DNA of 45,000 nucleotides from NCBI RefSeq assembly GCF_964340395.1, contig NC_135562.1, positions 12,827,043 to 12,872,042 on the forward strand, written 5' to 3'. The notes under the pieces were generated by a model. That model ran no database searches and had not been told where the DNA came from. It saw only the letters and a program-made list of their open reading frames with translations. How positions within the stretch are numbered: the stretch's first letter is position 1; each line of letters starts with the position of its first letter. The stretch comes from Glandiceps talaboti (taxonomy: Eukaryota > Hemichordata > Enteropneusta > Spengelidae). Shown one piece after another: positions 1-11,159 of the stretch. Both the position numbers and the translations under genes were made by a program.

Positions 1-386
1 TTAGTATCAATAAATCATATTTCTAGCGACTTTAGTTATTGACAAGAGTGAACAAAGTAAAGTTGGCAGCAGGTTCAAATCATTTTTGATGATGGCTCTA
101 ATGACGTCATAGAAAAACAGCGTTTGAAGGTCATCAATGATCCTATAGTTTCTTAGATACGTGACATTGACTCTGATTTATTTGTACATTTCTTACGTTC
201 TCTGTAATAAAATATTTAATTATATTTGGATTCTGAGTATTAAATGTAAAAATGTATAAAGTCATGTAATAAGTATAATTCTTGTTCGTGTTTAATGTCT
301 GACTTTCAACTTTAAAGCACAACTAATTTTCAAAGATTACTTCCACAGATGGATGATCTACAAGTACACCTTTAATTGGAAAGAGG

Positions 387-428
<42 letters not shown>

Positions 429-893
429 GTAATACTATGCGTAATTCGAATATTGTGAATGTAACCACTATTAAACAGAATGTGAAGACGTTATGGAATA
501 ACCTCGCATGTATCACCCTGATATTACCTGACCGCACAATTAGTTGCACATGTATTAACGTACTGAAGATGTGCTCGTAATTTCTCCCAGTGATAATCTT
601 TTTATGCAGATATATTCATACCTATATCGTCTTAACACTGAACATAACCGATTTCATCATTTTTAAATAACCCTAGCACCAGGTAATGTAGTGATAGACG
701 TCTGAATGGTGTGTCTATATTATTAATCGTTTTCTTTAAATGAGACTCTGCATAAAATTAAACATGGCTCCCATTAGACACATGTTTGATGAGATCTTAA
801 GGAACACATACACTTCTTCAGAGTATCCAATAATGCCTGAATTAATTGTTCCTCGTCAAAAATCATATATTATATAAAATATACTCGCTTTAC
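1..893. other. Gene L intron or flank, no exon seen
   Basis: I found no further A or B exon on the minus strand here and no other gene. A short TA/TG microsatellite lies at 386-424. If gene L has a tenth module, its A exon lies outside the window. Confidence 0.5.
386..424. repeat. (TA)n(TG)n microsatellite
   Basis: An uninterrupted run of TA followed by TG dinucleotides. The short ORFs crossing it are not genes. Confidence 0.95.
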
Positions 894-1113
894 CTATAAT
901 TGTGTCTACCCGTTTGTCCCCTTTGTTTTCTTGTGTTTGTTCCGGCAAAGTAGCGTCTCTGGCATGAGTGTCGGGGAGTCTAAAGATTTCTTGCACTACA
1001 GGCTCCTGTTTGTCGTTAAGTGAAACATCAAATCGGTTTTCCATCTTACCAGAGGAAAGAACTACAGTTACGCCTTTCCCACACATAACGGTTATCGATG
1101 CATTACTAAGGAC
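894..1113 (-). CDS. Exon L9B (B domain)
   Basis: Acceptor CTTTAG is followed by VLSNASITVMCG, then LSSGKMENRFDVSLNDKQEP. A polar, charged tail ends in phase 1 at ATAG|GTAAAG; 220 nt. The phase-1 end implies at least one more exon below this point. Confidence 0.85.
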
Positions 1114-1571
1114 CTAAAGATACAGATGAATAAAAAGAAACGTTCTTTGTCGTTATTCGATCCTAGCAATACATGATATATATACAAAATTACCATACAT
1201 GTATTTCAAAAGATTGGAAAAAAATAATGTTTTATAGATGCTTACAGAGATAAGCACTCCGATTTAGAGTCTGTTATTTTGCAAAATACTTAATAGTATA
1301 GTATAATTGTTTACTATAGTGACATGACTTTTACCTGAAAATTTTACATTGACAAAAACAATAAATATGATAACATCTCCCATCCCAATGAGTGGAGTTA
1401 TAAGTCACCCCAACAGTAATTTACAAAACAATGGGTAGTGAAACAGCAAAGTTCAGTAACTCAAAGAACAAGTCAAGTTAAAGTCAACTTAATAATACAA
1501 TACAAATCGATTTGGCTAATACCCAAGAGAAGAAGTGGGAAAAGAAATTAATTTCGAAGCTACACATATTT

Positions 1572-1815
1572 AAAAGGGTTGTCAGTGGCTGAGTGATTAA
1601 ACCACTTGCCTCTAACCACTGTGGTCAGGTTTCGAACCCATTCAGTGTTTGGTTAAATTTACCACACTGTATTAAAGTAAGATGAGTGTCGTGCAGTTTG
1701 ACCGAACAATGCAAGTTTTCCCAGGGTACTCCGGTTTCTTCATGCATTAACACTGAACCCATGAGGGATGGCCCTCACTGGACTTCTTGGAAGATAAGTA
1801 TAAATAAAGATTATT
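1572..1815 (+). mobile_element. tRNA-derived SINE
   Basis: An A-box-like TGGCTGAGTG at 1586-1595 and a B-box-like GGTTTCGAACCC at 1628-1639 are spaced as in a tRNA gene. They are followed by a non-tRNA body (with ACTCCGGTTTCTTCATGCAT near 1728-1747) and an AT-rich end with AATAAAG. The B box has one extra T relative to a functional tRNA, which fits a SINE head rather than a tRNA gene. It sits in the L9A-L9B intron, opposite to the gene. Confidence 0.7.
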
Positions 1816-1840
1816 TATTTTATTCAAATGTTTTAAATAC

Positions 1841-1989
1841 CTTTAAATCATTTTCTGTGATAAATGTATTGCAGTATTGAAGGCTTCTAACATCATCTTC
1901 AGTTAGTCCATATTTATCCTTCAGTGTATGAATTGCACCATTCACGTGTTGGAATCGTACCAGATCACCACAGGGTACTTCTAAAGGCT
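1841..1989 (-). CDS. Exon L9A (divergent A domain)
   Basis: Acceptor TTTCAG, phase 1; donor AAG|GTATTT, phase 0; 149 nt. It encodes EVPCGDLVRFQHV, GAIHTL and DDVRSLQYCNTFI. The middle cysteine is replaced by serine and the HV..AI helix resembles U3A and U4A. There is no ATG in the exon. A SINE ends about 25 nt downstream of its donor. Confidence 0.8.
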
Positions 1990-2009
1990 CTGAAATGTGT
2001 GTATCATTG

Positions 2010-2440
2010 GTGAGCTACAGGTAAAACAGCGAGGGATCGCCGAACGACTGTGCGTATAATGCACATTTTATGTTCCCTAAGAACAATTTAGAGAGATAAG
2101 AAACAGGCTTCCCACAGACCACTCATTACAAATATAAACAACACCACATTCCTGCCGACAAGCAGGCACTGCATGTGTACACACATATCACTTGTAACTT
2201 TGAATCATGTATGTGTCAAAATCTGAGCCTGTAATGCAATAACGTACAATAGCTTGTTTGTTCTAAAGACGATGTGTGTGTGTCGGTGTATCAGTAGGGG
2301 TTGGGTGATGTTGTTTATATTTGTATTGAGTGGTCTGTGGGAAGCCTGACTCTTATCTCTCTAAATTGTTTTTTAGGGAACATAAAATATGTATGATACG
2401 CACAGTCGTTTGGTAATCCCTCGCTATTTTACCTGCTCAC
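2010..2440. mobile_element. Foldback/MITE-like element with about 138-bp inverted arms
   Basis: The arms at 2010-2147 and 2304-2440 are inverted copies of one another (outer ends GTGAGC and GCTCAC; shared inner block TTTAGAGAGATAAGA). About 155 bp of unrelated sequence separates them. There is no coding capacity and I could not find a target-site duplication. Confidence 0.75.
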
Positions 2441-3696
2441 GAATCGTACGAGTATTATACTTGCGTCGTAATACTAACATGATTGATTTTGTGCGATTAC
2501 ATGGTCATTAAGTAATGCAGACAATTCATGTTCATGTGAATTTGCGACAATTTGAGTCAACATTTACAAGTACTTTATAAACATTTTATATATATTTTCC
2601 ATGCACTCATGAAATATTGCGTTCGACGGCTTCTCTGTAAACCAACCCCATAAGTTGTTCTGAGAGTAAGCTTATGATAGGAGGGAAAGATTGTACTGTG
2701 CTTTCTCAGCTGGGATTCCAGGGCGTAAAGTGTAGCGCTGTATACTGTGAAAATATGAGAAGAAGGTGCTTTAAGATAGCCGTATCCGTTCGCGTTGACC
2801 TTTACAGTTGTTAAGTTCTGGGATTTGGCAGGTTCGAACTTGCAGTTGGAGCTAACGGTTGATAATATTGTTTATATGTGTAGCGTTTGATTGATCGTCG
2901 ACATGTCAATGATATAAATCTAAGAAACGTAGCTTATCAGACACACACCGCCATTGAATATTGTCAATAAAGTACCAGTATACCTCAAATGTTACTACTT
3001 ATTAAAGAATGAAATTTTGTCAACATACAAATCATATCTAACACAAGTCAACATGTGATACAATTAAAGGTGTGCACAATGCATTGGTAATAAAAAGCCT
3101 AACAAGTGATTATCGCCGTCGTTTCTATTGACATTTCTTGAACAAGATGAAGGCAAGATAATCACAGACACTGCGCAACAACAATATTTCTAAACAATCA
3201 ATCAATATAGGATATATGTGTACAAACCTTGAATACAGAGTACCTTATCTTGTGTTTCATCCAAATGGAATACAGCTTCAGAACTGTGTACATATAAATA
3301 AGGTTAATACTGATCAGACTCTGTGAACCACAGATTAGGATTCAACTTAGAGGTGCATAATGTATACACCTGCTATGCTTGTTCACTTCCAAATAGCTCT
3401 CAGTAGAATGCTAGAATATATAGAAAATGTTAAATATGCTAAACCTTAATTCCTTATCTATCGACTTCTTATTTCACAAGTGTATGATATAGTAAGTAGG
3501 AATTTACGGCAGCACAAAAATTCGTTGACAGTAACCGTCTTTCTTTTGTGCAATACACCTGTTACATATTAATTACATCACATTAGATAAGCAACAAATG
3601 TACCAAAGAACAATTTCGTTATATTTACCAACCTTTGAGAATTGCTCTTCTCATTGCTGCCAGTGGTATCTTTTCGGCTGCCAAGATTTCCAATAC
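2441..3696. other. Gene L intron, no feature
   Basis: AT-rich sequence between L8B and the foldback element. I see no exon, RNA gene or clear repeat. Confidence 0.5.
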
Positions 3697-3817
3697 CTTG
3701 TACAGATGGCTCCCCATTGTGATTGATTGCGACATGATATTCGACATGACCATAACCGGCTGTGAAGGTAAATGTTGTTTGCTTACAGTGTACATATAGT
3801 TTGGTGTTATCCCATAC
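3697..3817 (-). CDS. Exon L8B (B domain, tandem acceptor)
   Basis: Two in-frame acceptors lie 6 nt apart (after 3824 and after 3818), so the exon starts with either VQVWDN or VWDN. The domain is diverged: FTFTAGYGHVEYHVAIN. A phase-1 donor CAAG|GTATTG at 3696 keeps the frame into L9A. Reading on to a later phase-0 donor (TTG|GTAAAT near 3625) gives a longer tail but does not fit L9A. The 3' boundary is therefore uncertain. Confidence 0.68.
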
Positions 3818-4032
3818 CTGTACCTGTAAATAAAAACAAGGAAACAAATATATCAGTATCCAACTTTTGGACAGAATAGTCAAATTACATAATGTATCTA
3901 GAGGTCATAGCCATTTCAGGTTAGAGTGAACGTCGGACTTTAAATTTAGATCGCCATCATGGTGTACGCCTAAAGAATGTGATAGTCGTATAAATATGCA
4001 CATGAACATTAATCTGTCGATATCTACATTAC

Positions 4033-4175
4033 CTTTGACTCTTCATTTGCCAGAAGAGAAATACAATATCGAAGACACATTCTCTCTTCGGCATCAATAC
4101 CATTCGGCTCTTGTTCTGATATGACTTCACTGATATGCTTGAAAGTGATTGCCGGATGACACTCCTTATGATATT
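4033..4175 (-). CDS. Exon L8A (A domain)
   Basis: Acceptor TATGAAG, phase 1; donor AAG|GTAATG, phase 0. At 143 nt it is the shortest A exon. It encodes KECHPAITF, HISEVISEQE and RMCLRYCISLL. Confidence 0.83.
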
Positions 4176-4590
4176 CTTCATAAAGGAATTGTGATGAAAA
4201 ACGCAAAGAATGAGAAAAGGTTAAGGTGGAAGACAGAGCAAAACATAAAAAGAACTGTCGCTAAACATAATTAAATAATGAAAAGCTCAGAACATTGGAC
4301 TTGTTTGACGTTAAAAACACTATGTAATGTTTAACATATATGATCCATCGTGTGCAATGCAAAGTCAGGTCGAATAGATCGCCTGTCTAGCTACATGCAT
4401 CTATGTATTTATGTACCATTGATGGACTCAGATGAGCAATGGTAATGTTTTCTTCAATTACATTACCCGTTTCATTGGATGGCAGCTAAACCCAACCCTT
4501 CGAAAACACACCATAGTTTGATTTCAACGAACGTTATGAAATTTTCAGAGAATACTTTCAGAAAATATGCAATTTTAATTAAAGTTCAAC

Positions 4591-4780
4591 CTTTAACTGC
4601 TGATTTCTCCAGTGGCGTAGCTTGAGGTTCTTCATATGTATCAACACGGCATAAGGTACGTGACACTGGATTATTGTCAGAATCAAGAGAGACTTCAAAC
4701 CGGAGTATCTTTCCATTTCCAGAAATAAAGTATGTCTCGATACGCTTACCATTGACATAAATCTCTGCATTTCTTAAATT
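4591..4780 (-). CDS. Exon L7B (B domain)
   Basis: Acceptor ATTCAG is followed by NLRNAEIYVNG, then FISGNGKILRFEVSLDSDN. It ends in phase 1 at AAAG|GTTGAA; 190 nt. The donor is non-ideal, but its frame fits the next A exon. Confidence 0.82.
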
Positions 4781-5866
4781 CTGAATAATAGAAATTAAAT
4801 ATGCCAAATGCAACCGTGATTAGCATATCTCTGACAGAAGGAATTTCAGTGTATGCAATGAAGCATAATAATATACTTTGCAAAGACAGTTGACATGTCT
4901 TTAGATGGGATAATTCTTCTTAGCCACTGTCCCTATACTGTAATTTTACAACTTACAAAACAAATCCTTATATTGAAACATTAAAGCGCCAATGTAGTTG
5001 TAGCACAACTGTTGATCAAGAGAGCACACTTTAAAGTAATTTTCTGTTATGATATGTGGTCTTGTTGTTAGGCATATATGAATGCATCTTTTGAAGATTT
5101 ATTCCAATGCCAAAAAGTGCACTCACCCATGGTGTTATATTTTCAATACATGCAACCGTATAACTGTTGCTATGGCATGGTCTTGTTGCTAGGCAAATCT
5201 GCATACATTTTTGGAATGTTCCGTCATTTGTCTTTCCTTCACTAGTGTCATACTGACATTATATGTCATGGTACTTTTGGAATTAAAGATTTTTTTACCC
5301 AAATGCATATTTTATACCTAATATGCATATTACTGATGTGATCATCATGGCATGAACAATTCCTAACATAAATAACCCTAAGAACATTCCCAGATCGATT
5401 TGCCCAGTAGGTTCTGTGACCGAAAATCATATTCTTTACCCAATTCACACACAAGTGGTAGTTCATTTGAATGCTTTCCCAACTAGACTCTCAAGGCAAT
5501 ATACCAACTGAATATCATGGCGGTTTTTGACTCTAAGTTGTTTACACACAGAGAGAGACAGAAAGACATAAATTAATACAAAAGTTTATAATGCCTACAA
5601 CACTACTTAACCTTATCAATGCAGTTGTGCTGAAAGAAATTTCAAAACCTGACAATATTTCATCTTTAGTTGTAGGTTTGTAATATAAAAAATAGCACAG
5701 CACACTCATTTAGGTGCCCTTCTGTACTCGTCTCCAAGGTTACTAATCTTTAAGTTTTGTTCCAAGGAAGATTCAAACATCTAAACACATTTTAGAGAGA
5801 GAATTGTTTTGTTTATTTCAAGTAAATTTACCATTTTGTTTGGGACGAAGAAAGCCAGATACTGAC
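4781..5866. other. Gene L intron L7A-L7B, no feature
   Basis: The short ORFs here have no domain or splice support, and no clear repeat was seen. Confidence 0.45.
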
Positions 5867-6021
5867 CTTTGATCCAACGTATTCAATAATTGAAAAGCAG
5901 TGTTTCAAACAGTTTCTGTCGACTTCTAACAGACCAAGAACACTTGATTCATAACGGGAGATGACATTTCGTATATCTTGTGTTGATATGGTAGGTGTAC
6001 AAGTATGGATGTACTCGCGCT
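5867..6021 (-). CDS. Exon L7A (A domain)
   Basis: Acceptor CCTTAG, phase 1; donor AAG|GTCAGT, phase 0; 155 nt. It encodes HTCTPTIST (the usual Phe is Thr), DIRNVISRYESS and NCLKHCFSII. All three cysteines are kept. Confidence 0.85.
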
Positions 6022-6655
6022 CTAAGGATTTGAATAATAAAGAAAAGTAGAAATATTTACGAATGACAAGTAGCAAATGTGCATAAATAAACATATTGTC
6101 AAATAAGAGATGTCATATAATAACAGAAATAAAATGTGATCGAACGGTAATATAGAATAACATATTTTTACTATCAAATATTCTTTAGGGAAAATCGCTA
6201 CAGTTAACTAGAATCGGGCCAAGAAAGGAGAACAGAATCAACAAATTAAATAAATCGGAATGGTGAATAGAAGGGGAAAATTCCAATCAACTGCTAAAGC
6301 CGTTTCACCCTTATGTAAATGAATAAGTTACTCTCACTGTCGGCACATCACAATCTATTTCACTTATTCCACAAGCTAAACTTTTCACCACTTTGGTGAT
6401 TATAACTTGTATACAATTTAGGTTCTGTAAAACAGTTCCCACCCATTGATTGGTCAATCGCCGCCTGTCAGTACCTCTACAGACATTAGCCACACCTCGC
6501 TGAAGTATAAGTAAATTTATGTAAATAGCAGCTACAATAGAATAGTTGAATGATAATTCACTATATTATTGTCGGTTTGGTACATAAGTCTTATGGTCAA
6601 GATGATGACTGCCTTGGATTACAAGTCAAACAACTCTATAGTTTAATGTTCTCAC

Positions 6656-6857
6656 CATCATATTGTGCTACTGCACATACAGTCGTGGAGCAATCCGACT
6701 TAGTTCCATATTGCTGATACTGAGGATGAATGAATTTCCGATGCAATGGCCTGTGTTCTTCATCAAGGCTAACCTCAAATAGTGTCCTTTCTTCTCCTGA
6801 TTTCAATTCAACAGTACCAGTAGACAAAAAGATGGAAATCCTGGCATTTTCTAGTAC
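6656..6857 (-). CDS. Exon L6B (B domain with insertion)
   Basis: Acceptor TTGCAG is followed by VLENARISIF. Then comes a segment with two similar turns (LSTGTVE and LKSGEERTLFEVSL), slightly longer than in other B domains. The tail contains a YQQYG segment. The donor is phase 1, GATG|GTGAGA; 202 nt. Confidence 0.85.
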
Positions 6858-7132
6858 CTGCAAAGTATTTAAAAATGTTACTCGTTCATTTATCGTTTTG
6901 ATTTACTGTCGTACTGACTGCTACACACTTCCTGTATAATGATACTGTCATAGCTATTTTATGAGTTTTAACAGTATTCAATTTTATAAAAGTATTTAAG
7001 GACGTCTTGTTCTGTTCTATACTAGCGACACTCTCATTTAATGTAATTACGTTATATAACAGTTACTGAGGGCGTAGTCGGAATCAACACGCAACATCGT
7101 CATCAGTTGCAGTTCAGACCACGTGTCAATTT

Positions 7133-7141
7133 GTCTGCCTA

Positions 7142-7177
<36 letters not shown>

Positions 7178-7209
7178 CCTGTCTGTTTGTCTGTCTGTTT
7201 GTCTTTCTG

Positions 7210-7250
<41 letters not shown>

Positions 7251-7299
7251 TTATTTATCTACCTCGATATCAATCTATCTATCTATCTATCTATCTATA

Positions 7300-7343
<44 letters not shown>

Positions 7344-7380
7344 CATCTATCCTACCATTCTTCTACCTAGCTACATTACA
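7133..7380. repeat. (CTGT)n/(CTAT)n array
   Basis: Tetranucleotide array changing from CTGT to CTAT units. The long Ser/Leu/Tyr/Cys ORFs across it are repeat translations, not genes. Confidence 0.97.
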
Positions 7381-7429
7381 TTTATCTATTTACCTATCCA
7401 TATGGCTGACTCGGTCTGTTTCGCATCAG

Positions 7430-7739
7430 TCGCGCGCGTGTGTGTGTCTGTCTGTTTATCCGTCTGTCTGTCTGTCTGTAGGTATGTATGTATGTAATTA
7501 TGTATACTATGTATGTATGTATGTATGTATGTATGTATGTATGTATGTATGCATGCATGCATGCATGCATGCATGGATGTATGTATGTATGTATGTATGT
7601 ATGTATGTATGCATGGATGGATGGATGGATGTATGTATGTATGTATGTATGTATGTATGTATGTATGTATACATGTATGTGTGTATGCATGCATGCGTGC
7701 GTGCGTGTGTGAGTGTGTATATGTGTGTGTGTGTGTGTC
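7430..7739. repeat. (GTCT)n/(GTAT)n/(GCAT)n/(GGAT)n array
   Basis: Compound tetranucleotide array, mostly TATG on the plus strand, with GCAT and GGAT variants and a GT-rich end. It lies in the L6A-L6B intron. Confidence 0.97.
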
Positions 7740-8217
7740 GTGAACTCTAGGACTACAGATTAATCTTAACCATTGAAAATATTTCCTAATCTTAATAAAT
7801 CATAGATTAGCAAAATTATGTTTATTCTGAAGCTCACAATTTTTTTCTATCTTGTGTTAATTCTGTATGCCCACAATGCGTCTTTTTGTTGGTCAATATA
7901 TACCCACTAAGTATGAAAGGAAATAACCAATCAATATTTAATACGTTCTTTCTGTTACTCACGCAATTCATTCAAATTCATTCCACTTATAAAAGGCGGG
8001 ACAGAATGTAAATAAAAATGTTTTCGTTAAATGATTCCTTAATACATGTGTATTATTTGAATCTAGACGGAAACAAAATATGTATTCAACATCCACAATG
8101 TGTTGTTGTTCATATACTATTGCTTTAAGCAATCGGGTATCTGTAAATAGTTTATACATTTGATGTGCCGTCTTGTTTTTTCTTTGTCTTCACAACAACA
8201 TTGTATTAAATACGTAC

Positions 8218-8366
8218 TGAAATATTAATATCCTGGAGAAGCTTGTTACAATGTCGAAGGCATTTCAAATCATCTTCACTCAAATCATCCGAAGATTGTT
8301 GTAATTCACAAATGACCTCATGTATGTGTCGGAAGCTAATTGCAGGATTGCAGTCTTTCTTGTGTT
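8218..8366 (-). CDS. Exon L6A (A domain)
   Basis: Acceptor TTGCAG, phase 1; donor TCA|GTACGT, phase 0; 149 nt. It encodes KDCNPAISF, HIHEVICELQQSS and LKCLRHCNKLL. It lies between two oppositely oriented TATG/CATA arrays (about 7490-7690 and 8456-8869), which could pair in the transcript. Confidence 0.87.
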
Positions 8367-8455
8367 CTGCAATAGAATTATTTGATATGATCAACAAAAC
8401 ATACAAGCAGAAATAAGCTCTTCCAGTCGCTTTCATAAGTAGAAGTTCCAAAAAG

Positions 8456-8505
8456 ATGCATGCATGCATGCATGCATACATACATACATACATACATACA
8501 TACAT

Positions 8506-8540
<35 letters not shown>

Positions 8541-8869
8541 TTCACACATACACACACACATACATACATACACACATACATACATACATACATACATACA
8601 TACATACATACATACATACACACATACACACACACATACATACATACATACATACATACATACATACATACATACATACATACATACACATACATACATA
8701 CATACATACATACATACATACATACATACATACATACATACATACATACATACATACATGCATACATACATACATACACGAATACCTACACGAATACATA
8801 CATACATACATACATACATACATACATACATACATACATACATACATACATACATACATACATACATAC
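8456..8869. repeat. (CATA)n array
   Basis: About 410 bp of CATA units with CACA interruptions. It is the reverse complement of the TATG arrays at about 7490-7690 and 10638-11100, and lies 90 bp upstream (in transcript sense) of exon L6A. Confidence 0.97.
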
Positions 8870-9180
8870 TGTTTTCGGTTACCGATAGGGGGTCAGTGAC
8901 TTTTTGTCGGCCCGATGAAAAATTCCACCAGACCGTCCTCCCCGCCCCCTTCCAGGCCGAAGAAACTGAGCGGTCCCTAAAAATGGCAGACGCACAAATA
9001 TATATTTTTGTCAGTCTAAAGGGTTTTTGTTGGAGTGAAAGCGTATACGTAAAGGAATTCAGCGTACTTAACTTCACAAGAACGTGACTACAACGCCAAC
9101 GAATTCGTTTCGTACTGTGCGTCATCAAAACGTGCAGACGTAAGACATTCGATTCTGGTCAGCCAGCCGTTCCCGTAAGC
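8870..9180. other. CpG-dense, GC-richer block of unknown nature
   Basis: The sequence abruptly becomes richer in CG dinucleotides than its AT-rich surroundings. A small plus-strand ORF (starting at 8983 with MADAQIYIF) lies in it, but there is no supporting domain. It could be a transposon fragment or a promoter-like island; I cannot tell which. Confidence 0.45.
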
Positions 9181-9989
9181 TCTGCTTAATCTCTTTAATA
9201 CAGTATTAATGTGTATATATAGGTTTACTCGCAATATTACGACACCCATTTCTGAGGTGGAATTTGAAAATAAACATCATAAATCCCATATTGCAAGGTT
9301 TGCCCCACAATAGCTCCCTGACCACTCGACTATGTGACGTCATCTGTACCTACCAGATTCCTGATTACCTATATAGCTCACTATATCTATAGACATATAT
9401 CAGATCTACCCACAATCGACTTTTCCCTTGTCGTTATTCGTGTTATTTGATTGTTCACACAATTTTATATGTATTGCTAAATGAAACGATTGGCCCAGTT
9501 GGATTGGCAAGTAAGTAATCATGGCAAACTCTAGTTTATGTGGAGAATTAAAATCACGTTGAAAAAACAGACAGAATTCCAAGTGTGCAGTTGTTTCAAG
9601 TGTGGGGATTTTATTAGGTGGTATGGTATTATAGTAAGTTGTCATGTAACCGTATAAATGGGTGATTTGCACCATCAGAATTATCAGAGCAGAGCGACAA
9701 TTTTGCATGTAATGCAAGGTTTATGAAAGTGTATTTGAACGTGAATGTATATAAAATATACGTATTCGTATTCATATTGATATTCATATTCATATTCATT
9801 TTTATTGACGATTTCTTAAAAAAGAACTTTGCCGAAACGGAGAAACTTCAGTACAATTATAAAGATACATGATTAAACTTTACATGTTACAGACAACCAA
9901 CAGAAAGTAACATTACTTACAGCTGAAAGTAATAAAATTAAATACAAAAAGAGTGTTTAAAAAAAATCAAATGTCAATATTCAGTACCT

Positions 9990-10640
9990 TTACGTAGTTG
10001 AGGGGGTGTAATTTCTTGCTAGCTGTAGTGCAGCATCACTGTTATTCATAAGAAAATTAAATTTTATAATTTCGACCATACTTGCAAAGGTTGGGTTAAA
10101 TATAGTTAGTGTGTTGTACATGTATAAATTATTTTTATTTTGTCGGTAGTAAGGGCAAACAATAACATAACGCATTTCATCTTCTATTACATTCATATCT
10201 TCAAGTTTTATTTTTAAATGTCTTCCTTTTTCAATCATGATATTATGGTTACTTATTCTTAATTTACATATACATTTTTAAATTCAGTTTTAAATTTACA
10301 ATATGTGTGCTGCGTATTGTTTCCTCTGTTAGAGGGGCTATCTGCTCTCACTTCTTGTTTCCACTTCCATATATATTCTTAATCGCATTTATCTATTACT
10401 TTATGTAAAGTTTGTGGAGAATTATTATTCCAAAAATTCTTGGGGTTTTCAATCCCACTTATCTTCTGAATATTGGTTGTGGAGGCCTTCTGCTGTTTCT
10501 GACAAAAGACCTAGGTCATCCACATACATTAAAAGTTCAGAGTTGACCTATTCAATTTCACAGGTTTACAGTGTTCATCAAAAATATCTGGTAGGTCATT
10601 CACACTTATATTAAAGAGTACAGGGCTCATATTCCGTCCC
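9990..10640 (-). pseudogene. Decayed non-LTR retrotransposon (LINE) reverse transcriptase and C-terminus
   Basis: Near 10630-10430 the minus strand reads GRNMSPVLFNISVNDLPDIF. After a stop and a frame change it continues with MYVDDLGLLSETAEGL. These match the block leading to the YxDD active site of LINE reverse transcriptases. Near 10190-10010 a second stretch, NVIEDEMRYVIVCPYY followed later by FNFLMNN, resembles the C-terminal region of such ORF2 proteins. Frameshifts, stops and missing sequence in between show it is dead. Its upstream side is cut by the TATG array. Confidence 0.72.
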
Positions 10641-10724
10641 TATGTATGTATGTATGTATGTATGTATGTATGTATGTATGTATGTATGTATGTATGTATG
10701 TATGTATGTATGTATGTATGTATG

Positions 10725-10758
<34 letters not shown>

Positions 10759-10972
10759 TGTATTCGTGTATGTATTCGTGTATGTATGTATTTATGTATG
10801 TATGTATGTATGTATGTATGTATGTATGTATGTATGTGTGTATGTAAGTATGTATGTATGTATGTATGTATGTATGTATGTATGTATGTATGTATTTATT
10901 CGTGTATGTATTCGTGTATGTATGTATGTATGTATGTATGTATGTATGTATGTATGTGTGTATGTATGTGTG

Positions 10973-11003
<31 letters not shown>

Positions 11004-11040
11004 GTGTGTATGTATGTATGTATGTAAGTGTGTATGTATG

Positions 11041-11071
<31 letters not shown>

Positions 11072-11098
11072 GTGTGTATGTAAGTGTGTATGTATGTA

Positions 11099-11148
<50 letters not shown>

Positions 11149-11152
11149 TATA
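10638..11152. repeat. (TATG)n array ending in (TG)n
   Basis: About 500 bp of TATG units with CGTG, TTTA and AAGTG interruptions and a TG tract at 11104-11142. The apparent ORFs through it are artefacts. Confidence 0.97.
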
Positions 11153-11159
11153 CCAGGTT

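Noticed and set aside
1586-1640. Functional tRNA gene
   Set aside because: A and B boxes are present, but the B box has an extra base, no cloverleaf could be completed, and a SINE body follows.
7107-7750. Overlapping 60-190-codon ORFs rich in Ser/Leu/Tyr or Met/Tyr/Val/Cys
   Set aside because: They are translations of tetranucleotide repeats, open in several frames and on both strands.
8378-9128. ORFs of 100-231 codons (His/Thr/Tyr/Ile or Met/Tyr/Val/Cys repeats)
   Set aside because: Repeat translation of the CATA array; the non-repeat end has no domain.
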